Shown one piece after another: positions 1-6,837 of a stretch of DNA of 10,265 nt. How positions within the stretch are numbered: position 1 is the first letter of the stretch; each line of letters opens with the position of its first letter. Source of the DNA: Clostridia bacterium (GTDB taxonomy: Bacteria > Bacillota > Clostridia > Christensenellales > Aristaeellaceae). Location of the stretch: contig JAUNBY010000080.1 in NCBI GenBank assembly GCA_030526935.1, forward strand, positions 1-10,265, given 5' to 3'. Under the pieces are notes generated by a model, which was not told where the DNA came from, did no database searches, and was given only the letters and a program-made list of their open reading frames with translations. Both the position numbers and the translations under genes were made by a program.

Positions 1-186
1 CCTACGCTCGAACCCACATCGGAGCAGGTATGGATGAGACTTATGGAGCTTGGATACGTCATGCAGGACAGCGAATACAGCGACGAGTCATATATAGCGG
101 CGCTTACGAACTTCCAGATTGACATGAATCTTGAACCCACGGGCTTTGCCGACGAAGAAACGCTGATGTACCTGTTCTACGAATAA
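1..186 (+). CDS. C-terminal end of a protein with a peptidoglycan-binding-type domain (5' truncated by window)
   Basis: An open frame runs from base 1 to a TAA stop at 184-186 and gives 61 residues; the start lies outside the window. The visible part fits one repeat of the PG_binding_1 type: a helix with VWMRLMELGY, an acidic turn, YIAALTNFQ, then LEPTGFADEETLMYLF, matching the family pattern 'LQ-L-LGY ... AV-FQ ... L-TG--D--TL--L'. Such domains usually sit at the end of cell-wall hydrolases or spore-cortex enzymes and anchor them to peptidoglycan; the catalytic part cannot be seen, so the enzyme type is unknown. It is the only + strand gene here and converges on the acetate-kinase-like gene, with a terminator directly after its stop. 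The frame is sure; the domain call is made from the short pattern alone. Confidence 0.75.
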   Translation, partial: PTLEPTSEQVWMRLMELGYVMQDSEYSDESYIAALTNFQIDMNLEPTGFADEETLMYLFYE

Positions 187-193
187 CACAAAA

Positions 194-228
194 GGCTGCG
201 CGGGAAGCATGATGCTTCCCGCGCAGCC
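194..228. terminator. Bidirectional terminator hairpin between convergent genes
   Basis: A perfect 17-base inverted repeat (arms 194-210 and 212-228) would form a very GC-rich stem of about 15 bp with a 5-base loop. On the - strand it is followed by TTTTGTGTTATT, a usable U-tract, so it best terminates the kinase-like gene that stops at 313. On the + strand it starts 8 bases after the stop of the peptidoglycan-binding gene and is followed only by a weak T run (TAATTTT at 236-242). It therefore probably serves both genes, more strongly on the - strand. Confidence 0.85.
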
Positions 229-312
229 GTATGCGTAATTTTCGACGTTTTCCCGTTGCGATATGGATTGAACGATTGTGAGCAGCAGGTTATTACGCGC
301 CAATCTGTCTTG

Positions 313-1473
313 TTACGAAGGGCAATCCTGGTTTTCGCGAAGGCATTCCACGGTTGAGCGGGCGACCATAAGCTCCTCGTTTGTTTCGATTGCGTATATG
401 GCGGGCTTTGAATTCTCCGGGCTCAATCTGCCCTCGTCAACGGTCGCATCGATTTCATATCCCAGATGTGCGCAAACGGCTTCGCGAAGCGGCTTGCAGT
501 GCTGTCCAATGCCCCCGGTAAAGCACAGGCAATCCACGCCCGCCATATATGCCGAGTGCATTCCGATGAAACCTGTGATGTTGTCGCAAAAAGCGTCGAA
601 GGTCAGCTTTGCGCGGACGTTTCCGTTTTGCGCGGCCTCGATGACATCGCGCATATCGCCGCTGACCCCTGACAGCCCCAGAAATCCCGACCGGCTCGAC
701 AGTGCCTTCATCGCCTCGTCTATGCCCCCAAGTTCCTTGGCCAGAACGGGCACGGCAAACGAGTCGAAATCGCCCGCGCGGTTGTTGTGAAAAAGCCCGG
801 ATTGAAGGGACGCGCCCATAGACGTGGCGACGCTTTTGCCGTCGAGTATCGCGCATATGGAGGAGGAGCCGCCCAGATGCAGCGATATGACGCGCGAAGC
901 CGACGGTTCGAGCTTCTTCATCATCATGGCTATATAGCTGTGGCTCGAGCCGTGAAAGCCATAGCGCCTTATTCCGTATTCCTTTACCCATTCGTATGGG
1001 ACGCCGTATACCGCCCGGTATTCGGGTATGGTGCGGTGAAATGAAGTCTCGAAACAGGCCACCTGAACCAGATTGGGGTATTCTTGCGCCATGGAGCGCA
1101 TAACCTTTAAATACATGGGATTGTGCGCCGGGGCGAAGGGAATCATCTTCTCCATCTGAGCCATTACGGCGTCGTCAATTATGGCCGCGCCCGAAAGCTC
1201 CCCGCCGTGAACGGCCTTGTAGCCCACCGCGTCTATGTCCGCGAGGGATGATATGATTCCCGTATCAACGAGCTTGCCCATCATCATTCTAAAGGCGTCT
1301 TCGTGGGTGGGTATGACTTCGCTTCCGGAATCGGCTTTGGGCAACTTCATGCGCCATGCGCCGCGTCCGCCTATGCGCTCGACGTCGCCCGAAGCCAATA
1401 CCGTTTGCGTATCCATCTCGAAGAGCTTAAATTTAAAACTCGTGGAGCCGAGGTTTATAACGATTACCTTCAT
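313..1473 (-). CDS. Acetate/propionate kinase family protein, divergent active site
   Basis: This 386-residue protein covers the full length of the acetate kinase fold (family usually about 400). Acetate kinases transfer phosphate between acetyl phosphate and ADP in the cytoplasm. Recognisable blocks are INLGSTSFKFKLF at the N-terminus (N7), AVHGGE (87-92), APAHNP (115-120, H117), CFETSFHRTIPEY (near 142), RRYGFHGSSH (H174), LHLGGSSSI (199-206), NNRAGDFD (R232), GFLGLSGVSGDMR, CFTGGIGQH and ETNEEL (E366). Compared with Methanosarcina thermophila Ack from memory, the equivalents of R91, D148 and N211 are Lys86, Glu142 and Gly202, while N7, H123, H180, R241 and E384 are kept. Activity or substrate may therefore differ, so no ackA or buk symbol is given. 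The start at 1473 is preferred over the ATG at 1485 because the family begins MKV-VIN-GS and AAGGA lies 11 bases upstream; the 1485 start has AAAGG directly abutting it. No phosphotransacetylase gene adjoins it. Confidence 0.88.
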   Translation of the reverse strand: MKVIVINLGSTSFKFKLFEMDTQTVLASGDVERIGGRGAWRMKLPKADSGSEVIPTHEDAFRMMMGKLVDTGIISSLADIDAVGYKAVHGGELSGAAIIDDAVMAQMEKMIPFAPAHNPMYLKVMRSMAQEYPNLVQVACFETSFHRTIPEYRAVYGVPYEWVKEYGIRRYGFHGSSHSYIAMMMKKLEPSASRVISLHLGGSSSICAILDGKSVATSMGASLQSGLFHNNRAGDFDSFAVPVLAKELGGIDEAMKALSSRSGFLGLSGVSGDMRDVIEAAQNGNVRAKLTFDAFCDNITGFIGMHSAYMAGVDCLCFTGGIGQHCKPLREAVCAHLGYEIDATVDEGRLSPENSKPAIYAIETNEELMVARSTVECLRENQDCPS

Positions 1474-1601
1474 TTTCCGTACCATCCTTTCGGCGCCGTC
1501 GGCGCGGAATCAATTTGATCAGATCTCGCGGGTTTTCTTATCGCAATACAAACTGGCGCTCACGGCGATTCCCTCCGTTCCCCGCGCTGACAGTCAATAA
1601 A

Positions 1602-1622
1602 CGGGAGCGCAATGCGCTCCCG
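1602..1622 (-). terminator. Intrinsic terminator of the C69 dipeptidase gene
   Basis: A 9-bp perfect GC-rich stem (CGGGAGCGC / GCGCTCCCG) with a 3-base loop lies 28 bases after the dipeptidase stop at 1650. On the - strand the stem is followed by TTTATT, so the hairpin points the right way to end that transcript and separates it from the kinase-like gene downstream. Confidence 0.8.
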
Positions 1623-1649
1623 CTATTTCGCCATGAAATAAATCAGCGC

Positions 1650-3206
1650 TCAGCCCGCCTGCTCCTCGAGAGCCAGCGAGGGCGTGAAGGGCGTCCAGTT
1701 AAGCGTATCGCCCATGGTCATAGTGCTGCTGTCATAGGAGTACTTCTGGGCGTTGGTGTTGGCAATCATGTACCAGGTCAACTCGTCATACATCAGGTTG
1801 GCTTCGTCAAAGGCCTTTTCCTGAAGGGCGATCGTGTAATCGGTGATATACTCGGCCGCTGCCGCCGGGTCGGTCTGATACATCTGCTGAGTTTGCGCAA
1901 GAACCTGCGGATAACTTTCCACCAGTTCAAGCTCTACGCTGTGCCAGTAATCGCGTACTCCCTGGCCGTAGTAGGTGCGATCCTGCTCGCTGAGCGCGCA
2001 AAGTCGCTTAAAGACCACGTGAGCCATCTTGGGGTCATACACTCCGCCCCACATGTTCTCCCGGGCAGGCTCGTATTTGTAGGATTCGGCCACGTCGGTG
2101 ACGAGGTTGGAAACGGGCAGATAGACGGAATGCTCGGCGTTGGCCATGCATGTCCACGTTACGCAGGACATGGCTGCGGGCAGGTCGTCGTATACCTCTA
2201 TGGCGTTTACATTGGCCTGCTTTTCAGTGCCTATGACGCGCTGATCCATGCGTCCGGTGGTCTCGGGGCACCACTGAGTGCCTTCAAAGCGGGCGCGGGT
2301 AACCTCGAACACCTCATCGAGCGTTACTTTTTCGTCCGGCTGATAGAACAGGTCGTAGCGGGTTTTGGTGCCGTAATCGCCGGCGGTTGAGGGCGCGAGC
2401 ATGAAATGGCCGTACCATGTGCGGCGGTTGGAGGCGTTAGCCAGGGCGTTTCCGGAATAGGTGGCGAACAGATCCATCAGACCGTCCTCGGTGTATACCG
2501 CGAGTCCGGCTTCCTCGGGCATCGTGAACAAGCCTTCAGAATACAAAACGTCTTCGCTTTCGGGATCGACCGCGCCGAGCATGAACTGGTTGCCGAACAC
2601 CGCGACGCAGTCTTCCGGCATGCGCACCGCGCACCACTGATGTCCGGTGTAGGTCTCCATGTACCAGGCTTCGTTCTGATCAGCGATAAAGATGGTGTTC
2701 TGCTCGGAGTTGCCGATTTCTTCGATTACTTTAGCCAGAAGATCGACGCCTTCGCGGGCGGTCGCGCAGCACGCGCCTACCAACGCGCACAGGAAACCCT
2801 CGCTGAGTCCGTCGTCAACGACGGGATCCATAGCGCTGATTTCATCGCTTATGTAGCAGGTTACGGCGGCGCTTATGGCGACGCCCATCTCGTTAGCTAC
2901 GCCGTTATGACAAATACCGCCGGAGAAGGGCGTCGCGGTATAGGCGTAGGTCGTATCCGGAAGCGGCCAGGAGAAATCTCCCCATCCTTCGGAAAAAATG
3001 CGACCGGGCTCATTTTCGACGCGCTCAATGACATTTATCACCGTTTGGCTGGTGGTGGACGCGTCTACGGTATGTCCGATAATCGTGGTGCCGTTGGCGC
3101 TCGCCTGTTTGCCAACATAAAAGCCCGTGCAGGCAAACGAGCTTGCGCAGGCGACCGTCAACGCGACGGCCAGGAGGACGGAAATCAACTTTTTCATTCT
3201 GGACAT
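1650..3206 (-). CDS. Exported C69-family (PepD-like) dipeptidase
   Basis: This 518-residue protein belongs to peptidase family C69, N-terminal-nucleophile hydrolases that typically split dipeptides. The N-terminus is a signal peptide: MSRMKKL, a hydrophobic stretch (about residues 7-20), then SSFA followed by Cys26 in ACTGFYVGKQAS. In this family the catalytic Cys opens the mature enzyme before a T-x-x-VGK-AS block, so cleavage after Ala25 would both export and activate it. Other family-like blocks are CHNGVANEMGVAIS, DQNEAWYMETYTGHQW, VAVFGNQF and, near the C-terminus, HSVYLPVSN. The start at 3206 is chosen because GGGGGT lies 7 bases upstream and the longer frame from 3260 would begin inside the -10 box of the promoter. 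It has its own promoter and terminator, so it is probably monocistronic. A substrate cannot be read from sequence. A lipoprotein form is unlikely because neither Cys20 nor Cys26 has a good lipobox (no Leu/Val/Ile at -3). Confidence 0.93.
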   Translation of the reverse strand: MSRMKKLISVLLAVALTVACASSFACTGFYVGKQASANGTTIIGHTVDASTTSQTVINVIERVENEPGRIFSEGWGDFSWPLPDTTYAYTATPFSGGICHNGVANEMGVAISAAVTCYISDEISAMDPVVDDGLSEGFLCALVGACCATAREGVDLLAKVIEEIGNSEQNTIFIADQNEAWYMETYTGHQWCAVRMPEDCVAVFGNQFMLGAVDPESEDVLYSEGLFTMPEEAGLAVYTEDGLMDLFATYSGNALANASNRRTWYGHFMLAPSTAGDYGTKTRYDLFYQPDEKVTLDEVFEVTRARFEGTQWCPETTGRMDQRVIGTEKQANVNAIEVYDDLPAAMSCVTWTCMANAEHSVYLPVSNLVTDVAESYKYEPARENMWGGVYDPKMAHVVFKRLCALSEQDRTYYGQGVRDYWHSVELELVESYPQVLAQTQQMYQTDPAAAAEYITDYTIALQEKAFDEANLMYDELTWYMIANTNAQKYSYDSSTMTMGDTLNWTPFTPSLALEEQAG

Positions 3207-3213
3207 AAAATTT

Positions 3214-3219
3214 ACCCCC
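3214..3219 (-). promoter_or_regulatory. Ribosome binding site of the C69 dipeptidase
   Basis: GGGGGT on the - strand with 7 bases to the ATG at 3206. It is G-rich and not the usual GGAGGT, but well placed, and it decides the start in favour of 3206 over the in-frame ATG at 3260. Confidence 0.75.
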
Positions 3220-3259
3220 TGTACAATTGCCCCCTCAAAAAAGGCGTGGGCTTGTTGCA

Positions 3260-3288
3260 AGTATAGACCTGTTCCGGACGAATGTCAA
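3260..3288 (-). promoter_or_regulatory. Sigma-A type promoter of the C69 dipeptidase
   Basis: On the - strand TTGACA (3283-3288) is followed after exactly 17 bases by TATACT (3260-3265). This is a perfect -35 box and a 5-of-6 -10 box with ideal spacing. Transcription would begin near 3253 and leave a leader of roughly 47 bases before the ATG at 3206. It is the strongest promoter in the window. Confidence 0.88.
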
Positions 3289-3292
3289 GCTG

Positions 3293-3336
3293 AATAATCC
3301 GGGTCATACAACGCATAAACCGGCATAATTATCCGG
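3293..3336 (-). repeat. Repeated CCGGAT-A/T-rich element upstream of the C69 promoter
   Basis: Reading the - strand, CCGGATAATTATGCCGG (3320-3336) is a near-palindrome: CCGG ends around ATAATTAT, with one unpaired base. About 34 bases downstream a related half, CCGGATTATT (3293-3302), ends 4 bases before the -35 box. The position just upstream of a strong promoter would suit a regulator binding site. No regulator family is recognised and chance is not excluded. Confidence 0.3.
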
Positions 3337-3372
3337 CAAAACAGCTTTGGCGCATACATGTGCGCACAGGCA

Positions 3373-3400
3373 TAGATCGCAAAAGGCGCTTTGCGGTCTA
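3373..3400 (-). terminator. Hairpin after dus, possible weak terminator of the parE-parC-dus operon
   Basis: Arms 3373-3383 and 3390-3400 are complementary over 11 positions, with one G-T wobble as read on the + strand and a C-A mismatch in the - strand transcript, around a 6-base loop. The hairpin begins 12 bases after the dus stop. No U-run follows on the - strand, so it is at best a weak or factor-assisted terminator; read-through toward the C69 gene is possible. No better candidate was found between 3207 and 3412. Confidence 0.35.
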
Positions 3401-3412
3401 TTGCAGATCCTG

Positions 3413-4399
3413 TTATACGGGGGCGTTCCCGCCATACGAATCCCTTATACGCTCCAGTTCGCGAATGACTTCCTCCGCGCTGTTAAGGCGCATCATGGCC
3501 GAGCGCAATTTAGCGCTGTCCCGCGCTCCGGACAGATACCACGCTATATGCTTTCTCATGTCCATAACCGCGCTTTTTTCGCCGCGCAGTTCTATCTCCA
3601 TAAGCAAGTGTTCTCTGGCCATATCGGCTCTCTCGGCAAATGATACGGGAAGGGGCGCTTCGCCCGCGAACCCCCGGGCTATATCGCGGAATATCCACGG
3701 ATTCCCCCTCGCGGCGCGAGCCACGCACACTCCGGCGCAACCCGTCTCATTAATCATCCGCAAGGCGTCTTCGGCGCTAGTTATATCGCCGTTGCCTATC
3801 ACGGGGATATCCACCGCCTCGACGACGTTCGCGATATGCCTCCAGTCGGCGTTTCCAGAATAGAACATTTCGCGCGTCCGCGCGTGAACGGTTATGGCGC
3901 TCGCGCCCTCGCTTTGCGCTATGCGGGCGATTTCGACGCAGTTTATATGCCATTCGTCCCATCCCGCGCGTATCTTGACCGTCACGGGTACGCCCGCCGC
4001 CTTTACGACTTTTCCGATTATAGCCCCGGCCAGCGCGGGATCCTTCATGAGCGCCGCTCCGTCGCCGTTTGAGACGATCTTCTTGGCGGGGCAGCCCATA
4101 TTTATATCTATGAAGTCAAAGCCCTTATCCCGCAATTCTCCGGCGGCCCGGGCCATGATATCCGGCTCGTGGCCGAACAGCTGAAGCCCCGTTACTCCCT
4201 CGTCAGCGCTTCTCGCCAGATGCTCCTCGATGGGTCTGGAGTCCCGGGGAGCGCAAAGGTATCCCTTCGCGCTTATCATCTCGCTCACCGCCCACGCGGC
4301 TGTGTACCTGAAGCACAAACGCCGCATGGGCATATCGCTCACCCCCGCCATGGGAGCCAGTCCCGCCCCGGGAGGGATTTCAATATTCCCTATTTTCAT
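3413..4399 (-). CDS. dus: tRNA-dihydrouridine synthase, DusB-like
   Basis: This 328-residue flavoenzyme of the Dus family reduces uridine to dihydrouridine in the D-loop region of tRNA using FMN and NADPH. Its length is normal for bacterial DusB types. Visible motifs in order are LAPMAGVSDMPMRRLC (FMN-binding TIM-barrel start, 14-29), LQLFG (72-76), DINMGCPAKKIV with catalytic Cys103, NGDGAALMKDP, VTVKIRAGWD (Lys142), ITVHARTREMFYSG (His172, Arg174), VIGNGDI (200-206) and VARAARGNPWIF (226-237). The last block usually reads GRGALGNPWIF, so it is slightly altered but keeps the RGNPWIF end. A helical C-terminal domain with MRKHIAWYLSGA follows. Only 5 bases separate it from the parC stop, and its best Shine-Dalgarno (GAGG) overlaps that TGA, so translation is probably coupled to parC. 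Dus genes are often joined to unrelated housekeeping genes. Which uridine it modifies cannot be said. Confidence 0.95.
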   Translation of the reverse strand: MKIGNIEIPPGAGLAPMAGVSDMPMRRLCFRYTAAWAVSEMISAKGYLCAPRDSRPIEEHLARSADEGVTGLQLFGHEPDIMARAAGELRDKGFDFIDINMGCPAKKIVSNGDGAALMKDPALAGAIIGKVVKAAGVPVTVKIRAGWDEWHINCVEIARIAQSEGASAITVHARTREMFYSGNADWRHIANVVEAVDIPVIGNGDITSAEDALRMINETGCAGVCVARAARGNPWIFRDIARGFAGEAPLPVSFAERADMAREHLLMEIELRGEKSAVMDMRKHIAWYLSGARDSAKLRSAMMRLNSAEEVIRELERIRDSYGGNAPV

Positions 4400-4404
4400 A
4401 CGCC

Positions 4405-6837
4405 TCAGTAAGCCGCCAGGCGCGCGTCGACAACTATGTCGTCCAACACCGCGACTACTCCCGGCTGACCCTTGCCGCCTCTCAGTTCGAGCATTATCTC
4501 ATCCGCGCGAAGCCGCGTGACGAGTCCTTCCTTTTGGCTTACGATTACGTCGTTACTTCCGACCATCTTTTCAAACGCCGCGAGATATGTTCCATTCAGT
4601 CCCTTGGGATGGAACGATATGCATCTTAAGCCCTTTCCTCCGCGCGCCTGACTGTCGAAATCCGCCATCAGGCAGCGCTTCATATAGCCAAGCTGCGTTA
4701 CGATTACGGCATAGCCGCGCCTGTCGTGCTGGAAGGCGGCTATCACGGCGTCGTCGGAGCCTAAGGCTATGCCCTTTACGCCCGCGCTCACGCGTCCCGA
4801 TACGGGAATCTCGTCGATGGCGAAGCATATGGTCATGCCCTTTTTACTGGCTAACATTACCAGGGGTTCGCCCGTCTCAAGCCATACGCGCTTCAGCGCG
4901 TCGCCGGGCTTTATGTTGATCGCGGCGAAGCGGGATTTCTTTATGGCGTAATCGCCAAACGCCGAACGCTTGACAAGTCCCTTTTCGGTCGCGAATATTA
5001 TATTGCCTGTAAACGACGCATCCTCGACGGGAAGCACGTTGACGAGCTTTTCTTCGGCCGTGAGTCCCGGCAAAAGCCCGGCAAGTGTCGAACCGCGATC
5101 CTTGGGTTTCGCTTCGGGTATATTCGCCACCGGCAGGCAGTAGCACTGTCCGGCGGTCGTGAAAAACATAAGCTTTTGATTGGACGCGCTCTTCCATACC
5201 GAAAGAGGCACTTCCTCGTCCGGCGTCTGTTTGAGCTTTTCAAACGCCTTTGGCGCGAGCTTCTTTATAAGCCCCGCGCGGGTCAGGATTATATACGCGT
5301 CCTCGACGACGGTGAGTTCTTCTTCCTTTATCTCTATCTCGCCCGGCTTGTCGATTATGCGGGTTCGGCGCGGGTCGGCGTATTTCTCCCTGACCTGCTT
5401 CAACTGATCGACTATGACGTTAAGCAATTTCTTTTCGCTCGCGAGTATTCCCTCAAGGCGGGATATGAGCTTGCGAAGCTCCTCGTATTCCTTTCTAAGC
5501 GCCATGACCTCGAGGTTTGTGAGCCTTTGAAGCCTCATGTCCAATATGGCCTGCGCCTGTATCTCGGTGAGGTTGAACGCCGTCATGAGCTTTTCCTTGG
5601 CCTCTTTGGGGTTTTTTGACGAGCGTATGAGCCTTATAACCTCGTCGAGATTGTCCACCGCGATTATAAGCCCCTCGAGTATATGCGCCCGGGCTTTGGC
5701 CTGTTCGAGTTCGTACTTCGTGCGGCGCGTTACCACGTCCTTCTGGTGGGCGATGTAGTGTCCGATTATGGTCTTCAGCCCCATTTGAACGGGCTTGCCC
5801 CCGGCGATGGCGACCATGTTGACGCCGAAGGTCGTCTGAAGGTCGGAGTACTTGTACAACACCGCGAGCACCTTTTCGGCGTCCACGTCGCGCTTCAGTT
5901 CCACGACCGCCCTCATGCCCGTCCTGTCGGACTCGTCGCGTATATCGTAAATGCCGCCCAAAAGCGCCTTTTTTTCCTCGGAGAGCTTTAATATCCTCTC
6001 GAGCATCAGCGATTTATTCACCTGATAGGGTATCTGCGTTATGACTATGAGGCTTCTTCCGGCGGAACCCTTTTCGATTGACACCTCGGCTCTTACCTGC
6101 AATTTGCCGCGCCCGGTTTCATAGGCCTTTAAAAGTTCGTCGTCCTTTATGAGCACGCCGCCCGTCGGAAAGTCCGGCGCGGGCATGTATTTCATAAGCT
6201 CCCGCGTCGTTATATCGGGATTTCCTATCTGCGCTATGACCGCGTCTATGGCCTCGCCCAGATTATGGGGAGGTATATTCGTCGCCAGTCCCACCGCTAT
6301 GCCCGAAGCGCCGTTTACCAGAAGGTTAGGGTATCGCCCCGGCAAGAGATCCGGCTCTTTTTGCGTGTCGTCGAAGTTGAGGTGAAAGCCCACGGTGTCC
6401 TTCTCGATGTCCTTGAGCATCTCCATGGCCAGGGGCGCCATGCGCGCCTCGGTGTACCTCATGGCCGCGGGGCTGTCGCCGTCTATGGAGCCGAAGTTGC
6501 CGTGTCCGTCGACAAGCATCCCCCTCATGACGAAGGGCTGAGCCATCCTCGCGAGGGCGTCGTAAACGGAGGTATCCCCGTGGGGATGGTATTTACCCAG
6601 GCAGTCGCCTACAACGCGGGCGCACTTCCTGTAGGGCTTATCGGGGGTATTGCCCAGTTCCAGCATCGTGAAAAGTATGCGCCGCTGAACGGGCTTAAGC
6701 CCGTCCTCGACGCGCGGGAGTGCGCGTTCGAGTATTACGTGCTCGGAATAGGGCATCATGCTCTCGTGCATGATGTCGGACATATTTTTCTGTATTATCG
6801 TCTCACCGGCGGGCTTAGCGATTTTATCCCTTGCCAT
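4405..6837 (-). CDS. parC: Type IIA topoisomerase subunit A, ParC (topoisomerase IV)-like
   Basis: This 810-residue subunit cuts and rejoins DNA; with the ParE-like partner it makes an ATP-driven topoisomerase. In order: the winged-helix breakage region with DGLKPVQRRIL, GKYHPHGDTSVYD (quinolone region; T89 and D93 align with E. coli GyrA S83 and D87), GHGNFGSIDGD and AAMRYTEARM with catalytic Tyr128; the tower and coiled-coil (about 370-490); then a beta-pinwheel C-terminal domain from about 505. The canonical GyrA box QRRGGKG expected in the first blade is missing (around 530-545 reads FEKLKQTPDEEV). RGGKG motifs occur only later, at 732-736 (in QARGGKG) and 786-790. This, with ERALP, KPVQRR, LQTTFGVNM and KYADPRR, favours ParC over GyrA, though the symbol is less certain than the family. 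The start at 6837 is chosen because GGAGGT lies 7 bases before it; the ATG at 6843 would leave 1 base. It overlaps parE by 14 bases. Confidence 0.93.
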   Translation of the reverse strand: MARDKIAKPAGETIIQKNMSDIMHESMMPYSEHVILERALPRVEDGLKPVQRRILFTMLELGNTPDKPYRKCARVVGDCLGKYHPHGDTSVYDALARMAQPFVMRGMLVDGHGNFGSIDGDSPAAMRYTEARMAPLAMEMLKDIEKDTVGFHLNFDDTQKEPDLLPGRYPNLLVNGASGIAVGLATNIPPHNLGEAIDAVIAQIGNPDITTRELMKYMPAPDFPTGGVLIKDDELLKAYETGRGKLQVRAEVSIEKGSAGRSLIVITQIPYQVNKSLMLERILKLSEEKKALLGGIYDIRDESDRTGMRAVVELKRDVDAEKVLAVLYKYSDLQTTFGVNMVAIAGGKPVQMGLKTIIGHYIAHQKDVVTRRTKYELEQAKARAHILEGLIIAVDNLDEVIRLIRSSKNPKEAKEKLMTAFNLTEIQAQAILDMRLQRLTNLEVMALRKEYEELRKLISRLEGILASEKKLLNVIVDQLKQVREKYADPRRTRIIDKPGEIEIKEEELTVVEDAYIILTRAGLIKKLAPKAFEKLKQTPDEEVPLSVWKSASNQKLMFFTTAGQCYCLPVANIPEAKPKDRGSTLAGLLPGLTAEEKLVNVLPVEDASFTGNIIFATEKGLVKRSAFGDYAIKKSRFAAINIKPGDALKRVWLETGEPLVMLASKKGMTICFAIDEIPVSGRVSAGVKGIALGSDDAVIAAFQHDRRGYAVIVTQLGYMKRCLMADFDSQARGGKGLRCISFHPKGLNGTYLAAFEKMVGSNDVIVSQKEGLVTRLRADEIMLELRGGKGQPGVVAVLDDIVVDARLAAY

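Noticed and set aside
88..303. A 71-residue - strand frame over the terminator region
   Set aside because: It runs through the terminator hairpin and antisense to the peptidoglycan-binding domain; no evidence of coding.
455..991. A 178-residue - strand frame inside the kinase-like gene
   Set aside because: Same strand but a different frame of a complete, motif-rich gene; Arg-rich shadow translation without a domain.
1518..1546. Possible promoter for the kinase-like gene: TTGCGA, 17 bases, TCTGAT on the - strand
   Set aside because: Each box matches consensus at only 4 of 6 positions, which is expected by chance; spacing alone is not enough to call it.
1515..3266. Two long + strand open frames (1515-2390 and 2406-3266) opposite the dipeptidase gene
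   Set aside because: They are antisense to a gene with clear family motifs, promoter, ribosome binding site and terminator; their translations show no recognisable domain, and long antisense frames are common in GC-rich DNA.
3354..3365. Short inverted repeat GCGCA...TGCGC-like near 3350-3366
   Set aside because: Only about 5 bp, no conserved context, and close to the better 3373-3400 hairpin.
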